A stretch of 64,000 bases of DNA from Sipunculus nudus (Eukaryota; Annelida; Sipuncula; Golfingiida; Sipunculidae). This document shows positions 22,640 through 35,111 of the stretch, piece after piece. The stretch is taken from NCBI GenBank assembly GCA_026874595.1, contig CM049309.1:29823033-29887032 (forward strand), given 5' to 3'. Below the pieces are notes generated by a model. That model had not been told where the DNA came from, searched no databases, and saw only the letters and a list, made by a program, of their open reading frames with translations. Each line of letters opens with the position of its first letter. Within the stretch, counting starts at the first letter, position 1. Position numbers and translations under genes: made by a program.

Positions 22640-24908
22640 CAGCCTAGTACACTGCATTTATACTGACCTGATGTAAACAATCAAGACATGGTGCTTGAAA
22701 ACTTGAATGAAATCTACAGTTTTTGATCAATTGGTTCAAATTTCAGATTTTAACAGATGAAATGCTTATGTGTACATGCTGTGAAAATTAAATCCACAGC
22801 ACTATCAGGAAATATTTGAATATTTTTATTTTTTTAAATAATATCAGAAAAAAAGAAAAGTTTCCTCAGCTATGAAACTAATACACGTGTTAAAATTAAT
22901 CCAAGGATCAAAACACCCAATATATTATACCAGGAGCCAACTGGAGTTCGGAATGTTTGATTTTATTAACTGAAATAAAGAAATCAGTAATATAAATTTT
23001 GAATATTTAGCCAGTATCATGTAACAACTGATACAACCATGAGTCTTAATGTCATAAGTCAAACATATTAAAATCTTTTATGAGCACTTGTCTGAATAAT
23101 ATTTTAAGTTTTTGACATATTTATTTATTTTGTTATTTTGTAATAAATATAACCAACAATTAAACACCTGGAAAAGACCTGGAAATTTTAGATTAATTTA
23201 ATATAATCAACTGCATCCTTGTCTATCATTATCTTGCTTCATATAATCCCTAATATTCAACTATTTCATTTAATTATTTATTTTTCATTTTTATGGTTGA
23301 AATGAAAAATACCTAATGGTAACTGCATGGTGTCATTTGAAATACATTTTTGGCCATCCATGGAAGATCCATAGATGATCAGTAATTGCAAGGTAATTCC
23401 CTGTAACTCATTAACTATAAGATTCCTTATCCATTAATTTTTCTTGAAGTTCTTATCATAAACTAATAATTTAAAAAAAAAAGTTTATTGTTATGTTTAT
23501 GGCCAAAACAAATACTAGAGGATGGAGCTTGGACAGTTAGATCCAGCTGAAGCCACTAAAGAGCTGGCTGGCTGCAGAGTGCCTCGCTTCAAGCATGCAT
23601 AATTGGCATAAATTATGAAAATTAAATCAACAGTGCTTACAGGGAAAAAAACGTGCCATGGCCAAAGTTGGGGAAAATTTAAGGTACTGATTTTATATTT
23701 ATGCTAATAACTTATAAAATTTGAAAAATTCAGAACTAATTTTGGGAATACAATTGAATCTTGATTAAATAATGTTATATCCCTGGCTAAAAAATCTCTA
23801 CCTTCAGCAATTCTCATGTTAAGGGAGTAAATATATTTCTTGATTTTTTACAACTTGAATTATGTTTGGGCCCATAACTTAAAACAATTACGCAATACTG
23901 ACATAATTTCTAGCCATGTGCATATAGAGTGTACAGTAGAACATGTAAATTATATATGGTCAAAGTCAGATCAGTGGTTTTGATATTAGGTGGTCTTGAA
24001 GTGTAACAATGGGTTTTTAATGGAAAATTGAAGTTTTTTCTTAATATCTAGAAGGAATGCAGTCCTAGTGACCAAACTTTTGGTAATGTAGGTGATTTGG
24101 GGGACATCTAACTGTATGCCAAATTTTGGGAGCTGAGAGCTGGCCTAGGAAGTTGGGGAGCTTGGCTCTAGCAAACTGCATAAAACCTAATACTTGATTA
24201 CTTGAATAAAATCTACAGTTTTTGATCAACTGGTTTCAAATTTCAGATGTTAACAGATGAAAAGCTAATGAAAACATGCTGTGAAAATTGAATCCACAGC
24301 AGTTACAGGGAAAAAATGTGCCATGGTCAAATCTGGGTAAAATTTAAGGTAATGATTTCATATTTATGCTAATAACTTATAAAATTTGAAAAATTAAGAT
24401 CTAATTTTGGGTATACAACTGAATCTTGATTAAATATAGTTACATACCTGAAAGAAAGTCTATAGCTTCTGCAATTCTCAAATTATGGGAGTAAATAAAT
24501 TTCCTGAATTTTTACAAAGTGCATTATGTTCGGGCCCATAACTTCTAGAATTTATAAAATATTGAACTAATTTCTGGTATGCACATAGGAAATATATAGA
24601 GGAATTAATATATTAAAAATTATCAATATCAGGTAAGTGGTTTTGATATTAGGCAGTCTTGAAGTGTAACAATGGGTTTTTAATGGAAAACGGAGGTTTT
24701 TCCTTAATATTTTGAAGGAATGAAGCCCGATTGACCCAGTTTTTGGTATGGTAGGAGATTTTGTAGACATTTAATGATATGCCAAATTTCAGATTTGTGG
24801 GGCCAATGGTTTCAAAACGTGCCAGTTTAATGGATGGATGGACAGACGGACAGCCGACGGACAAAGGACCACAACTATAGCTAAGATGACTTATAGTCAG
24901 CTGAGCTA
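22640..24908 (+). mobile_element. Hairpin-ended element abutting an FBXL17-like splice donor
   Basis: Contains units like those in 21060-22447 (repeats near 22700, 23610 and 24200), an AT-rich middle, a GGATGGACAGACGGACAG tract, and the terminal hairpin TAGCTAAGATGACT-TAT-AGTCAGCTGAGCTA at 24878-24908. Its end lies 15 bp from the donor of exon 24924-25031. Confidence 0.6.
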
Positions 24909-24923
24909 AAAATACAGACTTAC

Positions 24924-25031
24924 CTGAGCACACACTGCCAGTCCAGCATTAGTAAAGCTGCAGCCTAAACAACACAGCCCCTCCAGGTGCAGGCAGTGCT
25001 GTGCCAGGGTCTGGAGAGCATGGTCAGTAAC
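24924..25031 (-). CDS. FBXL17: F-box/LRR protein 17-like, internal exon
   Basis: A 108-nt, 36-codon exon, phase 0 at both ends. The acceptor is ATCTCTCCCCAG|GTTACT at 25032/25031 and the donor is GCTCAG|GTAAGTCTG at 24924/24923. It encodes VTDHALQTLAQHCLHLEGL followed by CCLGCSFTNAGLAVCAQ, one full cysteine-type LRR plus the start of the next. It joins in frame with the 47600 exon (LCTR|VTDHAL) and the 9150 exon (VCAQ|LKNLKML). It is too short for simple ORF calling and was found from the LRR register and splice sites. The intron just after the donor is occupied by the end of a hairpin-ended repeat. Confidence 0.88.
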
Positions 25032-25134
25032 CTGGGGAGAGATGAAACATCCTCAAACATACTCGTATCTGATACTAAAACATGTCAAACAAAATGCAAA
25101 ACTACATTTCTGCCAAATATGTCTGCTGGGTACA

Positions 25135-27664
25135 TGTACAATGCAAGTACTAAACATTTCAAACTAAAGTACAAGCACCAATTACACAAACATCACTCCT
25201 GAAATACAGAAAACAACAGAAAAAATTATTAAAGGTGCTGCCCCAAGTCTTGTGTATGAATGAGAAAGTGATCAAAGATGTATGGACATGTAGAATTTCA
25301 GGCAGATACTTCAAACCACTGTTGAGCTATGTACACAGATGTATGAAACCCAAAACAATTCTAGGTGGTGCCACAAGTCTTGTATATGAGAAAGCTATCC
25401 GAGATGTATATATATGCCCGATTTCCAGCTGATATGTCAAATCCCTCCTGAGAAATAAGCAGGGACATACTCTAAACAAAAATCATTGTAGGTGGCAACA
25501 CCAGTCATGTGTACAAGAAAACCATCAAAGATACATGGACAAGTCAAAATTTCAGGCCAATACATATAACTTCTCTTGAGTCAGTGCACTGGGCTGACAA
25601 AGCTATGCTGAGAAAAGCAGTTGCCCTGAGTGAACTGGAACAAATTGCCAGCTGCAGCTACTGCACTGAGTGAATTCTTGACCTGCACTTGGCTGTACTG
25701 ACTGAACTCTTGACCTGTTGTCAAATCTGATACAATAGGCAGTCTGCCAAAGCTATAAATAGATATAGACTGAAATTTGGCCTGTTGCCAAATCTGAAAT
25801 TGTGGGCAGTCTGCCAAGCTATTTATAGACACAGACACAATCTTGGCCTGTTGGTAAAATTATTTACACATACTGAAAGACTTTGGCTACAATGCATTTT
25901 TTATGCCGACATATAAGATTTTTATTAATCAAAATGTTTAGGATAATACCAAATGTGTATTGAAAGCTTAATCAGAATACAGATATATTTTATTCATGTA
26001 TTTATCTTACACATAAGTTGGATATGAACACCAATTATTTATGTTGCCTGTACAGCTCTGCTTACATTCCCACAGGGCTCAGTCTGTTAATACAATAAAT
26101 CTACAAGCTTTGTTAACCAAAGTATCTCACATTCTTTTCATTTTTAAAGGGTCTATTAATTCAGCAAAAAACTCAATAAGTAAGGCCAAAAAAATAAATA
26201 ACATGTTTCTCAGGCCCTTTTTTTTAAATGATGCGGGCACACATCTTTTTATTTTATTTTTTTACCATGAAAATAGCGTAAAATAAAAATTATTTCTCAG
26301 GTACTGGCATAGAAATGGCAGGTAATTATATTAATAAAATATGAGATAATAAATGATGTCAAATTCATCAAAAGTTTGAAAGGATCTTCGAAATATGTGA
26401 CATTTTTTATTTCTTTTAAGTGTAATATTACCATACAAAACAGAGTATATAATACTGCAGGTGTCAAAATCTCGCAGTGAACCCTGGAACTAATGGCCCC
26501 GCGGATGGCAATTACATCGGGGATATCCCATTGAAAGTCTTTTTTTTTGTGCAATGATATAGAATTTAAAACAGTTTTGCAGAAAAGACTATTGCATCCC
26601 CTTAGTCCTATATAGGCTTACTTGGCCACAAGACCAACTTCAGCTTTCTATGACTCAAAAAATCAATGAACCAGATCTATTTTTATACAAATGAGATGAG
26701 AAACTCCTACAGTACTGTACCTTTTGTGAAAAATTAAACCATTCGGTTGCAAGTTTCATCATAAAACATTTCTACTATAGTGGCTGAAAAAGGCTAGAAT
26801 TACAAGTTTTTTGTCTGTTATAAATAGCTTGATGTAGGTGGCCCCACATAAACCTCATTTTTCAAATATTTGTCATGTGACCAACTTTCACAAAATTTGG
26901 TGATTCTAGCTCCTGCGGTTTCTGTAATTGTAATGATAGTATTACTTACAAGCTTACTTGGCCATATGACTAAGTTCAAATTCTTGTATCTTGGCTAGCA
27001 TTCATTGAACCAAAACCATTTGAATAACCTTGGTAGAACTTTTCCCCCGGAAAATGTAAGTTGATGCAGATGGTGCCACAAAAAGCTCAATCCCACAACA
27101 TTTGACATGTGACTGTTTTTTGCATACAACTTGGTGATGCCAGCTCCTGCTGTTCATAGGAAATTATGGGTTAATGTATTGATGACCCCTGTACAAAAAA
27201 GGCCGATGCAGGTGGCAGAACCAATACCTCTATATCAAATATGACTCATGTGACCAACATTTGCATTAAATTTTGTGATAATAGTTCCTGTCTTTTCAAA
27301 GATTGTAATTTTAGTTTGCTTATTTGGCCAAATGACTAAGTTCAGTTTCCTGTAACTTGGCCAAAAATCACAAAACTGGGCCTATTTGAATAAACTTGAG
27401 ACAGATTGTTTCTAGGAATATTTCTGTGAAATTTGGCTGGACAGTTTTGGAGAAGAACAATTTTAAAGGTCTTATAGCTTTTTCCCTATATAATCTAAGT
27501 CATTGCAGACAGCAAAACAATAAGTTCAACCCAATAAAGTTGACATGTGACTGATTCTTCAACAAAATATGGCTCTGCTAGCTCTGATAGCATAAGTTAA
27601 TGTAAGGTGGACAGCGGTTGCTGGACAGATGCCGCCACGCCATCGCATTAGCTCACAGGTTAGC
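25135..27664 (+). repeat. Duplicated block, copy 1 (most diverged)
   Basis: Begins 'atgcaagtactaaacatt...acaattacacaaacatcac' and continues with GGTGGYRCCAC units, 'cactgagtgaactcttgacctg' units (25640-25860), 'catactgaaagactttggc', and ends 'ccatcgcattagctcacaggttagctgaaaa' (27637-27664). The order matches the copies at 36276 and 53710. No gene was seen. Confidence 0.6.
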
Positions 27665-27689
27665 TGAAAATCTTTCAATTTAATCTAAT

Positions 27690-28510
27690 GAAATTTTAAG
27701 ATAGAACAAGGGCACCACAAAGCAGATCATCCCCTCGCACAGGGCATGATTAGAATGGGTGTATTACACAGCGTGAAAATGAGAAGGGCAGCCCTCTTGG
27801 TTTGACTTTTGCTCCTGTGACCTCAAACTAAAACAGGGTATTTCATCCATGGGTGGATGAACCATATGAGCAAGAAGACACTGACAGGTGTTGGTCAAAC
27901 GTTTTGGCTTAAAATGGGTCCACAAGTTTTTTTTTTCAAGAAGTGGGTGCTTTGGCTGTGACCTTTGACCCTGTGACCTCAAAATCAATTGGGTTCTTCA
28001 TCCATGGCTGGATGAGCCATATTTGTAAGATGAAAGGTTTTGGTTTTGGTCAAACTGTTTGGCTTTAATTTGGTCCACATGCTTTTTCAAGAAGTGGGCC
28101 TTGTGGCCCTGACCTTTGACCCTGTGACCTCAAATCAATAGGTATCTTCATCTATGGGTGGGTGAGCCAAATGTGCAAGTTGAAAGGTTTTGGTCAAACT
28201 GTTTGGCTTTAAATGGGTCCACATGCTTTTTCAAGAAGTGGACCGTGTGGCTGTGACCTTTGACCCTGTGACCTTGAAATCGATAGGTATCTTCATCTAT
28301 GGGTGGGTGAGCCAAATATGCAAGATGAAATTGTTTTGTCAAACAGTTTTACTTTAAATTGGTCCACAAGCTTTTTCAAAAAGTGGGCCCTGTGGCCGTG
28401 ACCTTTGACCCCATGACCTCAAAATAGATAGGGTTCTTCATCTTTGGGTGGGTGAGCCATATGTACAAGATGAAAGGTTTTGGGCAAACAGTTTGGCTTG
28501 AAATCGATCA
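27690..28510 (+). repeat. Tandem array of about 147-bp units with TGACCTTTGACC
   Basis: About five units, each with 'gtgacctttgaccctgtgacctcaaa', 'cttcatc.atgggtgg', 'gatgaaaggttttggtcaaac' and 'tggtccaca.gctttttcaagaagtggg' (DR1 cores near 27960, 28110, 28257 and 28402). Confidence 0.75.
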
Positions 28511-29590
28511 ACAAGCCAATTCAGGACGACATGTGCAGATGCATGAATGTAGGCATTACTAGATCCCCTTTGCAACTTCATTGCAAGTGGATAATAAGCA
28601 ACAGACCAAAGCAGAAATTATTACATTTTGACATGGATCAATTTAAAACTATATATTTTATTTGTGTAAACAAACAAACCAGCAGACAAAAAGGGGCAAA
28701 TTTGCCTGGATTCAAATTAAGATCCATGGTATGAATTTATAGATCTGTCCATTAATAACAGTGGTTCCTCTTTGGCCCATTGCCCATTCTTCCATTAACT
28801 GCTTGAAAATTCAATGAGAACTTCAGAAATGTGTCACCATAATTCACACTCATAAACTAAGCTGATCATATGAGAACAGGCTGATAGGATGCATCTCTTT
28901 GAGATGTGGTCAGCAAGGAAGTACCCACGGAGGTTTAAGCAGACAGAACATTAATTGTTAATAATTATAAATACATGTATCACCATTCTGGCAGTCTGAA
29001 ACCACAATTTTCAACCAACATGTGCATAAAACTTTGTGATGCTTGCTCCTGCGATTTTTGTGATTTTTATGTGAGTTTGCTTACTTGGCCAAATGACTAA
29101 GTTAAAATTCTTGTAACTCTTCTCTGAGCTAATTTCTGAAACATTTCAGAGAACAAGATTTTCAAAGGTTTCTAACTTTCTCCCTAAAATGTAAGTCAAT
29201 GCAAACACAAGTCTCAATCCCACCACATTTGAAATGCTACTGATTTTGGCATAAAATTTGGAGATGCCAACTTTTGCTGTTTCTGAGATATTAATGGGTT
29301 AATTTACAGATGACTTATGACCCCTTGCTGAGAGCTTGTTTTTGGCATTATTTCTGTGAAATATTAAGTAATTAGGCTTCACAGTATCGGAAAAGAAGAT
29401 TTTTAAAGGCTTTTTAGTGCAGACAGCCAAGATATATGCTCAATCCAACAGCTTTTACAAATGACTGATTTTTGCATAAAATTTAGTGTTGCAAGCTCAT
29501 GCTGTTTTTGAGATATTATGGGTTTACCAACAAATGATGGCAGACGGACAATGCCACACAATCGCATATGCTCAGACGTTGGCTAAAAAA
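28511..29590 (+). repeat. Low-copy DNA then degraded end of the 'catcgcataagctcacagg' family
   Basis: 28511-28980 shows nothing recognisable. 28990-29590 contains 'cttggccaaatgactaagtt..aattcttgtaact' modules found in the duplicated blocks and ends 'cacaatcgcatatgctcagacgttggctaaaaa' (29561-29590). Confidence 0.45.
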
Positions 29591-30059
29591 TTTCAAAGAA
29601 ATGCGATCTAAACAATGTAAAAATAAAATATATATCTAGAATCATGATAACCAGTTAATCATTCAAATGGAACAAACAGGCAGCATTAAGTCAGAAAAGT
29701 ACTTTCAAATCATTTAACATACAATTGTTTTATAGTATAAGTTAAGCTTATCGTCTCTCTTTTATAAGGAATATATGGTCTGCATATATTTAAAAGACAT
29801 TTTCCACAAAGATTTATTTCATAAACACATAATCTGCCTCTCTTTAACTGTTTATATAACAGTCCCACATGGCTGGAGGCACCTAGAACTGACCCAGCCT
29901 TCCCAGGCAAGGGCCATGGGTGACCTCAGCTGACCCTAAAGTGTGACATATGCTGAAGCTAAATCTATACATGCCTGTTTAAAACTTCAATAAAATGGTC
30001 AGATAACTATATCTTCTAAGTGAATCCCTGAATATCCATATGTGTGCCTCATATAAAAA
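29591..30059. other. Intron, no gene recognised
   Basis: AT-rich with no coding signal. A degraded CCATGGGTGACCTCAGCTGACC start-like motif lies near 29913. Confidence 0.4.
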
Positions 30060-30791
30060 CTAGACATTTCTTGGCACGGCAGGTGCCAGAGTATCCCCAG
30101 ACATATTAAGGACCCCCCTTTAAGAATAGGCCCCCATTTTTAGCAGCATATACTGACACTTGGCAAGCAATTATTGGTTCTTCCATCTGTCAATCCACAA
30201 TCTTTTTGAAGATGTTGGTCCTGTGACCTTGACCTTTGACTTCATAACCCCAAAATCAATTGGAGTCTTGCTTTTTCAATGGGACATATATAAGTCAAGT
30301 TTGAAATCTATACATCAATAAAAGCAGGAATTATCATCCAGAAACTAATTTTTTGACAGATGACTCCTGTGGCCTTGACCTTTGACCTTGTGACCCCAAA
30401 AGTGATATTGATGATCCACTTTTATATATAAATCAATAGAGGTCTAGATTTATTGATGGGCCATATAGAAGTCAGGTCTGAAATCAATATATTAATCCAA
30501 GCTTGAATTATCATCTCTGGAACTAATTTTTGGACAAATGGCTCCTGTGACCTTCACCTTTGACCTTGTGACCTCACAAATGACAGGCGACTTCCTCTAT
30601 TGGCAGGGGAACTGTATGTGCAAGATGAAAGGTCTGAGATGAAATGTTTGGCTGAAAATGCATCCACAATCTTTTTAAAGATGGGAGTCCAGTGACCTTG
30701 ACCTTTGACCTCATGACCCCAACATCAATTGGAGTCTTGCTTTTTCAATGGGACAATTATAAGTCAAGTTTGAAATCAATACATCAAAAAA

Positions 30792-31355
30792 AGCAGGAAT
30801 TATCATCCAGAAACTAAATTTTCGGACAGATGGCTCCTGTGACCTTCACCTTTGACCAAATGATCTCAAAATTGATAGGGTTCTTCCTCTCTTGGCAGGT
30901 GAACTAAATGTGCAAGATGAAAGATCTGAAATGAAATGTTTGGCTGAAAATGCATCCACATCTTTTTAAAGATGTGTCCTATGACCTTGACCTCATGACC
31001 CAAAAATCAATTCAGGTCTTGCTTTTCCAATGGGACATATACAAGTCAAGTTTGAAATCCATACATCAATAAAAGCAGGAATTATCATCCAGAAACTAAA
31101 TTTTCGGACAGATGGCTCCTGTGACCTTCACCTTTGACCAAATGATCTCAAAATTGATAGGGTTCTTCCTCTCTTGGCAGGTGAACTAAATGTGCAAGAT
31201 GAAAGATCTGAAATGAAATGTTTGGCTGAAAATGCATCCACATCTTTTTAAAGATGTGTCCTATGACCTTGACCTCATGACCCAAAAATCAATTCAGGTC
31301 TTGCTTTTCCAATGGGACATATACAAGTCAAGTTTGAAATCCATACATCAATAAA
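30792..31355. repeat. Two apparently identical adjacent 282-bp units
   Basis: 30792-31073 and 31074-31355 read the same base for base by eye. They include the shared variants 'aaattttcggacag', 'gaccaaatgatctc' and 'gtcctatgaccttgacctcatgaccc', which the neighbouring units lack. Confidence 0.85.
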
Positions 31356-32458
31356 AGCAGGAATTATCATCCAGAAACTAATTTTTGGACACATGGCTCC
31401 TGTGACCTTCACCTTTGACCTTATGACCTCAAAATTGATAGGACTCTTCCTCTCTTGGCAGGTGAACTATATGTGCAAGATGAAAGATCTGAGATGAAAT
31501 GTTTGGCTGAAAATGCATCCACATATTTTTAAAGATGTGTCCTGTGACCTTGACCTTTGACCTCATGACCCCAAAATCAATTCAGGTCTTGCTTTTCCAA
31601 GGGGAAATATATAAGTCAAGTTTGAAGTCCATACATCAATAAAAGCAGGAATTATCATCCAGAAACTAATTTTTGGACAGATGGCTCCTGTGACCTTCAC
31701 CTTTGGCCTTGTGACCACAAAATTGAAAGGGCTTCCACTCTTGGCAGGTGAACTATATGTGCAAGATGAAAGATCTGAGATGAATTGTTTGGCTGAAAAT
31801 GCATCCACAATCTTTTTAAAGGTGTGTCCTGTGACCTTGACCTTTGACCTCATGACCCCAAAATCAATTCGGGTCTTGCTTTTTCAATGGGTCATATACA
31901 AGTCAAGTTTGAAATCCATACATCAATAAAAGCAGGAATTATCATCCAGAAACTAATTTTTGGACAGATGGCTCCTGTGACCTTCACCTTTGACCTTGTG
32001 ACCTCAAAATTGATAGGGGTCTCCCTCTATTGGCAGATGAACTATATGTGCAAGATAAAAGGTCTGAGATGAAATGTTTGGCCCTAAAAGCATCCACAAT
32101 CTTTTAAAGATATGAGTCCTGTGACCTTGACCATTGACCTCATGACCCCAAAATCAATTGGAGTCTTGCTTTTTAAATGGGATATATATAAGTCAAGTTT
32201 GAAATCAATACATCAATAAAAGCAGGAATTATCATCCAGAAACTAATTTTTAGACAGATAGCTCCTGTGGCCTAGACCTTTGACCTTGTGACCCCAAAAT
32301 TGATATGGATCATCCACTATTGGCAAGTGAGCTATATATTCAAGATGGAAGACCTGGGATGAATGTTTGGTTTAAAGTGCATCCACAGTATCTTTTAAGA
32401 TGCAAGTCCAGTGACCTTGACCTTTTACCTCATGACCCTCGAACCTATATGGTTCTTA

Positions 32459-34467
32459 CCGTAAAAGTCGTTGCAGAAGTCGCGACTTGTACTAGGAAAT
32501 CGAATTCTAAAAACTAGAATTTTCTAGCAAAGTCGGGGTGCGACTTGTAATACGTACTTATCCCGTTTCTGTCAGCTTTCCCGGTACATGGAACAACGTC
32601 AGTTGAGGGATAATCGGCAATACCTTTAACCAGTGCTTTGTGAAACGTCTTTCCCCAATAATTTACACTTTTAACCATCTCTTATACTTTATATTTTGTG
32701 AACCGACGAAATTTTTATTTTATTAACATTAAATGCAAATTTTAAATTTGCCCAGTTCAAGACCTACCCGTTCTGACAAGTCGCCATTCAAGTGACACTT
32801 CCTAATCTGCGTTACTATTATATCATGAGTCAATTTGACGCATATGCCAGTCTGCCGCTCTTTGATGTACATTTTCTTTCCGTTTAACTATATGGGTATG
32901 CTTTCCATAATGAAAAACTCGCGGTTCCATATCCGTTTATGCATGTAAAGTTGCGTCACATTCAAGCTTGATCCACTACACATACGTCGTGAATTCTTTT
33001 GCCTGCCCGGTTGATCGCTGAATACCAGCTGACCTTTGAAGCCGTGTAGCGGAAGTTCAAGCCCCGGGTCACCCGTGCAATGACCTTTACATCCCCATGT
33101 CAACTAAGCCTTCCGTGACTGATATCCACAATTATAAACTCTCATATTAAGAACCATTAGGTCACTGTCACCATCTCGTGGTTTTCAAGCGTTTTGGATA
33201 ACAATGTTATAACGTTTCACGTGAGCTACAAATATACGATTTGCTCCGAGTGTTACCCGTGTCTCTTTCAGGACGATCGTATGCCCAACAATATGGCGGC
33301 ACGCATGCATTACGGTCAATCGTGCGTTGACGTATTCGTGATTTTTTTAATGAAGACACATTAGTCAATATAATGAAATAACAAACACCATATAGGTATA
33401 TATTTTATTTACTTAAAATGCCACATACGCACCTAAATTCCACGGGAACCAGCACCGTTTGGTGTCATGACGGATCTGGTTCAACACGGCTGAGTTTGCC
33501 ATACATCCAAGCCACTTGAATATAATCACTGATAACGATGGAAATTGGGTTTTCCAGATATTATCAAAGAAAAATAAATCATTAGTCCCAGTAAATATAA
33601 TATCTGTAAATTCAATTATGTTTATTTTACGTTAACTGACCGGTCGATAAAGCGTTCATTATCCCCCTGTTGACTGACATATATTTCAGTGATTTCAGTA
33701 ATACCGTGCATGTGCCGCGCCTAGATGGTAAGTTGTAACACTTAATTGAAGGGTTACTAAATTCAGTAAATAGAGCCTATTTAAGAAAATAGGTGAATAA
33801 ATTCAAACTCAATTATTCTTTCCATCTTTCAGTTGTCTTAAGTCAGTTCAAATCATGCCCAATGCGACGGATTGGGACTCGTCACGCGTACGCAAACTAA
33901 TCATAGTCTAATGAATCCACCCTACGTTTGACGATCTTTAACAATTTAAAGAGTTGCTCGATTGTGATAGTAATTTGCCTCAGACTCTTTTAGTTTATTA
34001 ATACAGTCATTTAACTTGATATTTGCATTCTAATGTTACTTAACCTAGTAAGAAACGGCAACAATGACATCGTTTCACAGCACAAAATGTTTTCCGACGC
34101 AGCTGACTTTGGCACTGTACAAATCTTACCTGACAATTGAACCCCGACTTTATATGTTAAGATTCTGTTGTTATTCCTTAATTATAAGCATTGTATTAAA
34201 GCTGTCCAATTATTTTTACGTTTGAATGGTTTATCTAGTTTATAAACCACAAAAGTACTACGGGGACGTTGGTTGTAGTCTTGCATCGCAAGGAATGATA
34301 CTCAAATTCCAAAAGTATCAGGTGGTTGGGATGCCTCTGAAGTCTGGGTGCGACCTATATTATGGACTTTTCCTGAAACTAAACTTGAACGGCTATTCCG
34401 CAGGGGGATCCTAAAAGTCAGGGTGCGACTTGTAATAAGGATGCGACTTCTGCAACGACTTTTACGG
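32459..34467. mobile_element. 2.0-kb TA-flanked DNA transposon, non-autonomous
   Basis: The first 25 bp (CCGTAAAAGTCGTTGCAG...) are perfectly repeated in inverse orientation at the right end, and TA flanks both sides (32457-32458 and 34468-34469). The empty site GTTCTTACTTTAGT survives in a sister copy of the host element near 13889, proving insertion into TA. A subterminal GGGTGCGACTTGTAATA motif occurs near both ends (about 32535 and 34420). The interior is richer in CG dinucleotides than its surroundings. No transposase ORF is present. TA duplication fits Tc1/mariner/pogo-type elements. The perfect inverted repeats suggest a fairly recent insertion. Confidence 0.88.
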
Positions 34468-35111
34468 TACTTTAGTGGTGGGCCATACGTAAGTCACGTT
34501 TGAAATCCATATGGCTATCAACACTGGAGATATCATAAGAGGTGTGTGATTTTCACCAAATATGGACACATTTAAGGTCAAGGCCACTCTCATGGTAAAG
34601 GTCATGACCTAAATGTACCTCAAATGTAAATAGACCTCATCCCATAACCCATCTCTCTACATGTGCATAATATGAAAGAAATTTGTCCATTAGTTTTTGA
34701 CTTATAATGCTTACAGTACTGTCAAGTGGCAATTATGGGGGTATTAAAAGGCGTAAAAACAAGAAAAGGATAATAGGTGGTGCCACCAGTTTCTGGTATA
34801 TCGCAAGGCTATCCAAGATCTTGGGTCACCTTGATTTTTGGACCAGTCCATGCAAGCTTACTTGAGATATTTAAGAATTTGTGTTATTTTCAGCAAAAAT
34901 GGACCTATTCGAGGTCAAGGTCACTCTCCTGGCACAGGTCATGCCCCCTTTAAAATAGGCTTCATCCCCTTACCTATATCTATACAAATGTAAAGTTTGA
35001 AAAAGATCAGTGAAATATTTTTTGAGTTATCCCGCTCACAAGATTTTTCTGCGGCGGCGGAGGCGGGACCGTTGAGAAACCATAGTATCCCGACTTTGTC
35101 TGGGGATACAA

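Larger units (their letters stand above)
30060..35111 (-). mobile_element. Non-autonomous Helitron-like element, copy 2, split by a DNA transposon
   Basis: The low end reads, on the minus strand, TGGCACC-TGC-CGTGCCA (one mismatch), spacer, then CTAG at 30063-30060. The high end carries 'gcggaggcgggaccgttgagaaacc' and TTGTATCCCC (35111 inward). The core is an array of about 285-290-bp units, each with TGACCTTGACCTTTGACC-type motifs and 'ggctcctgtgaccttcacctttgacc' (near 30540, 30833, 31115, 31396, 31683 and 31969). The element is interrupted at 32459-34467 by a TA-flanked transposon, so the uninterrupted length is about 3.0 kb. No Rep/helicase was found. Confidence 0.68.

Noticed and set aside
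32888-33103. 71-codon minus-strand ORF inside the TA-flanked transposon as a transposase fragment
   Set aside because: No DDE or helix-turn-helix pattern is visible and it is too short.
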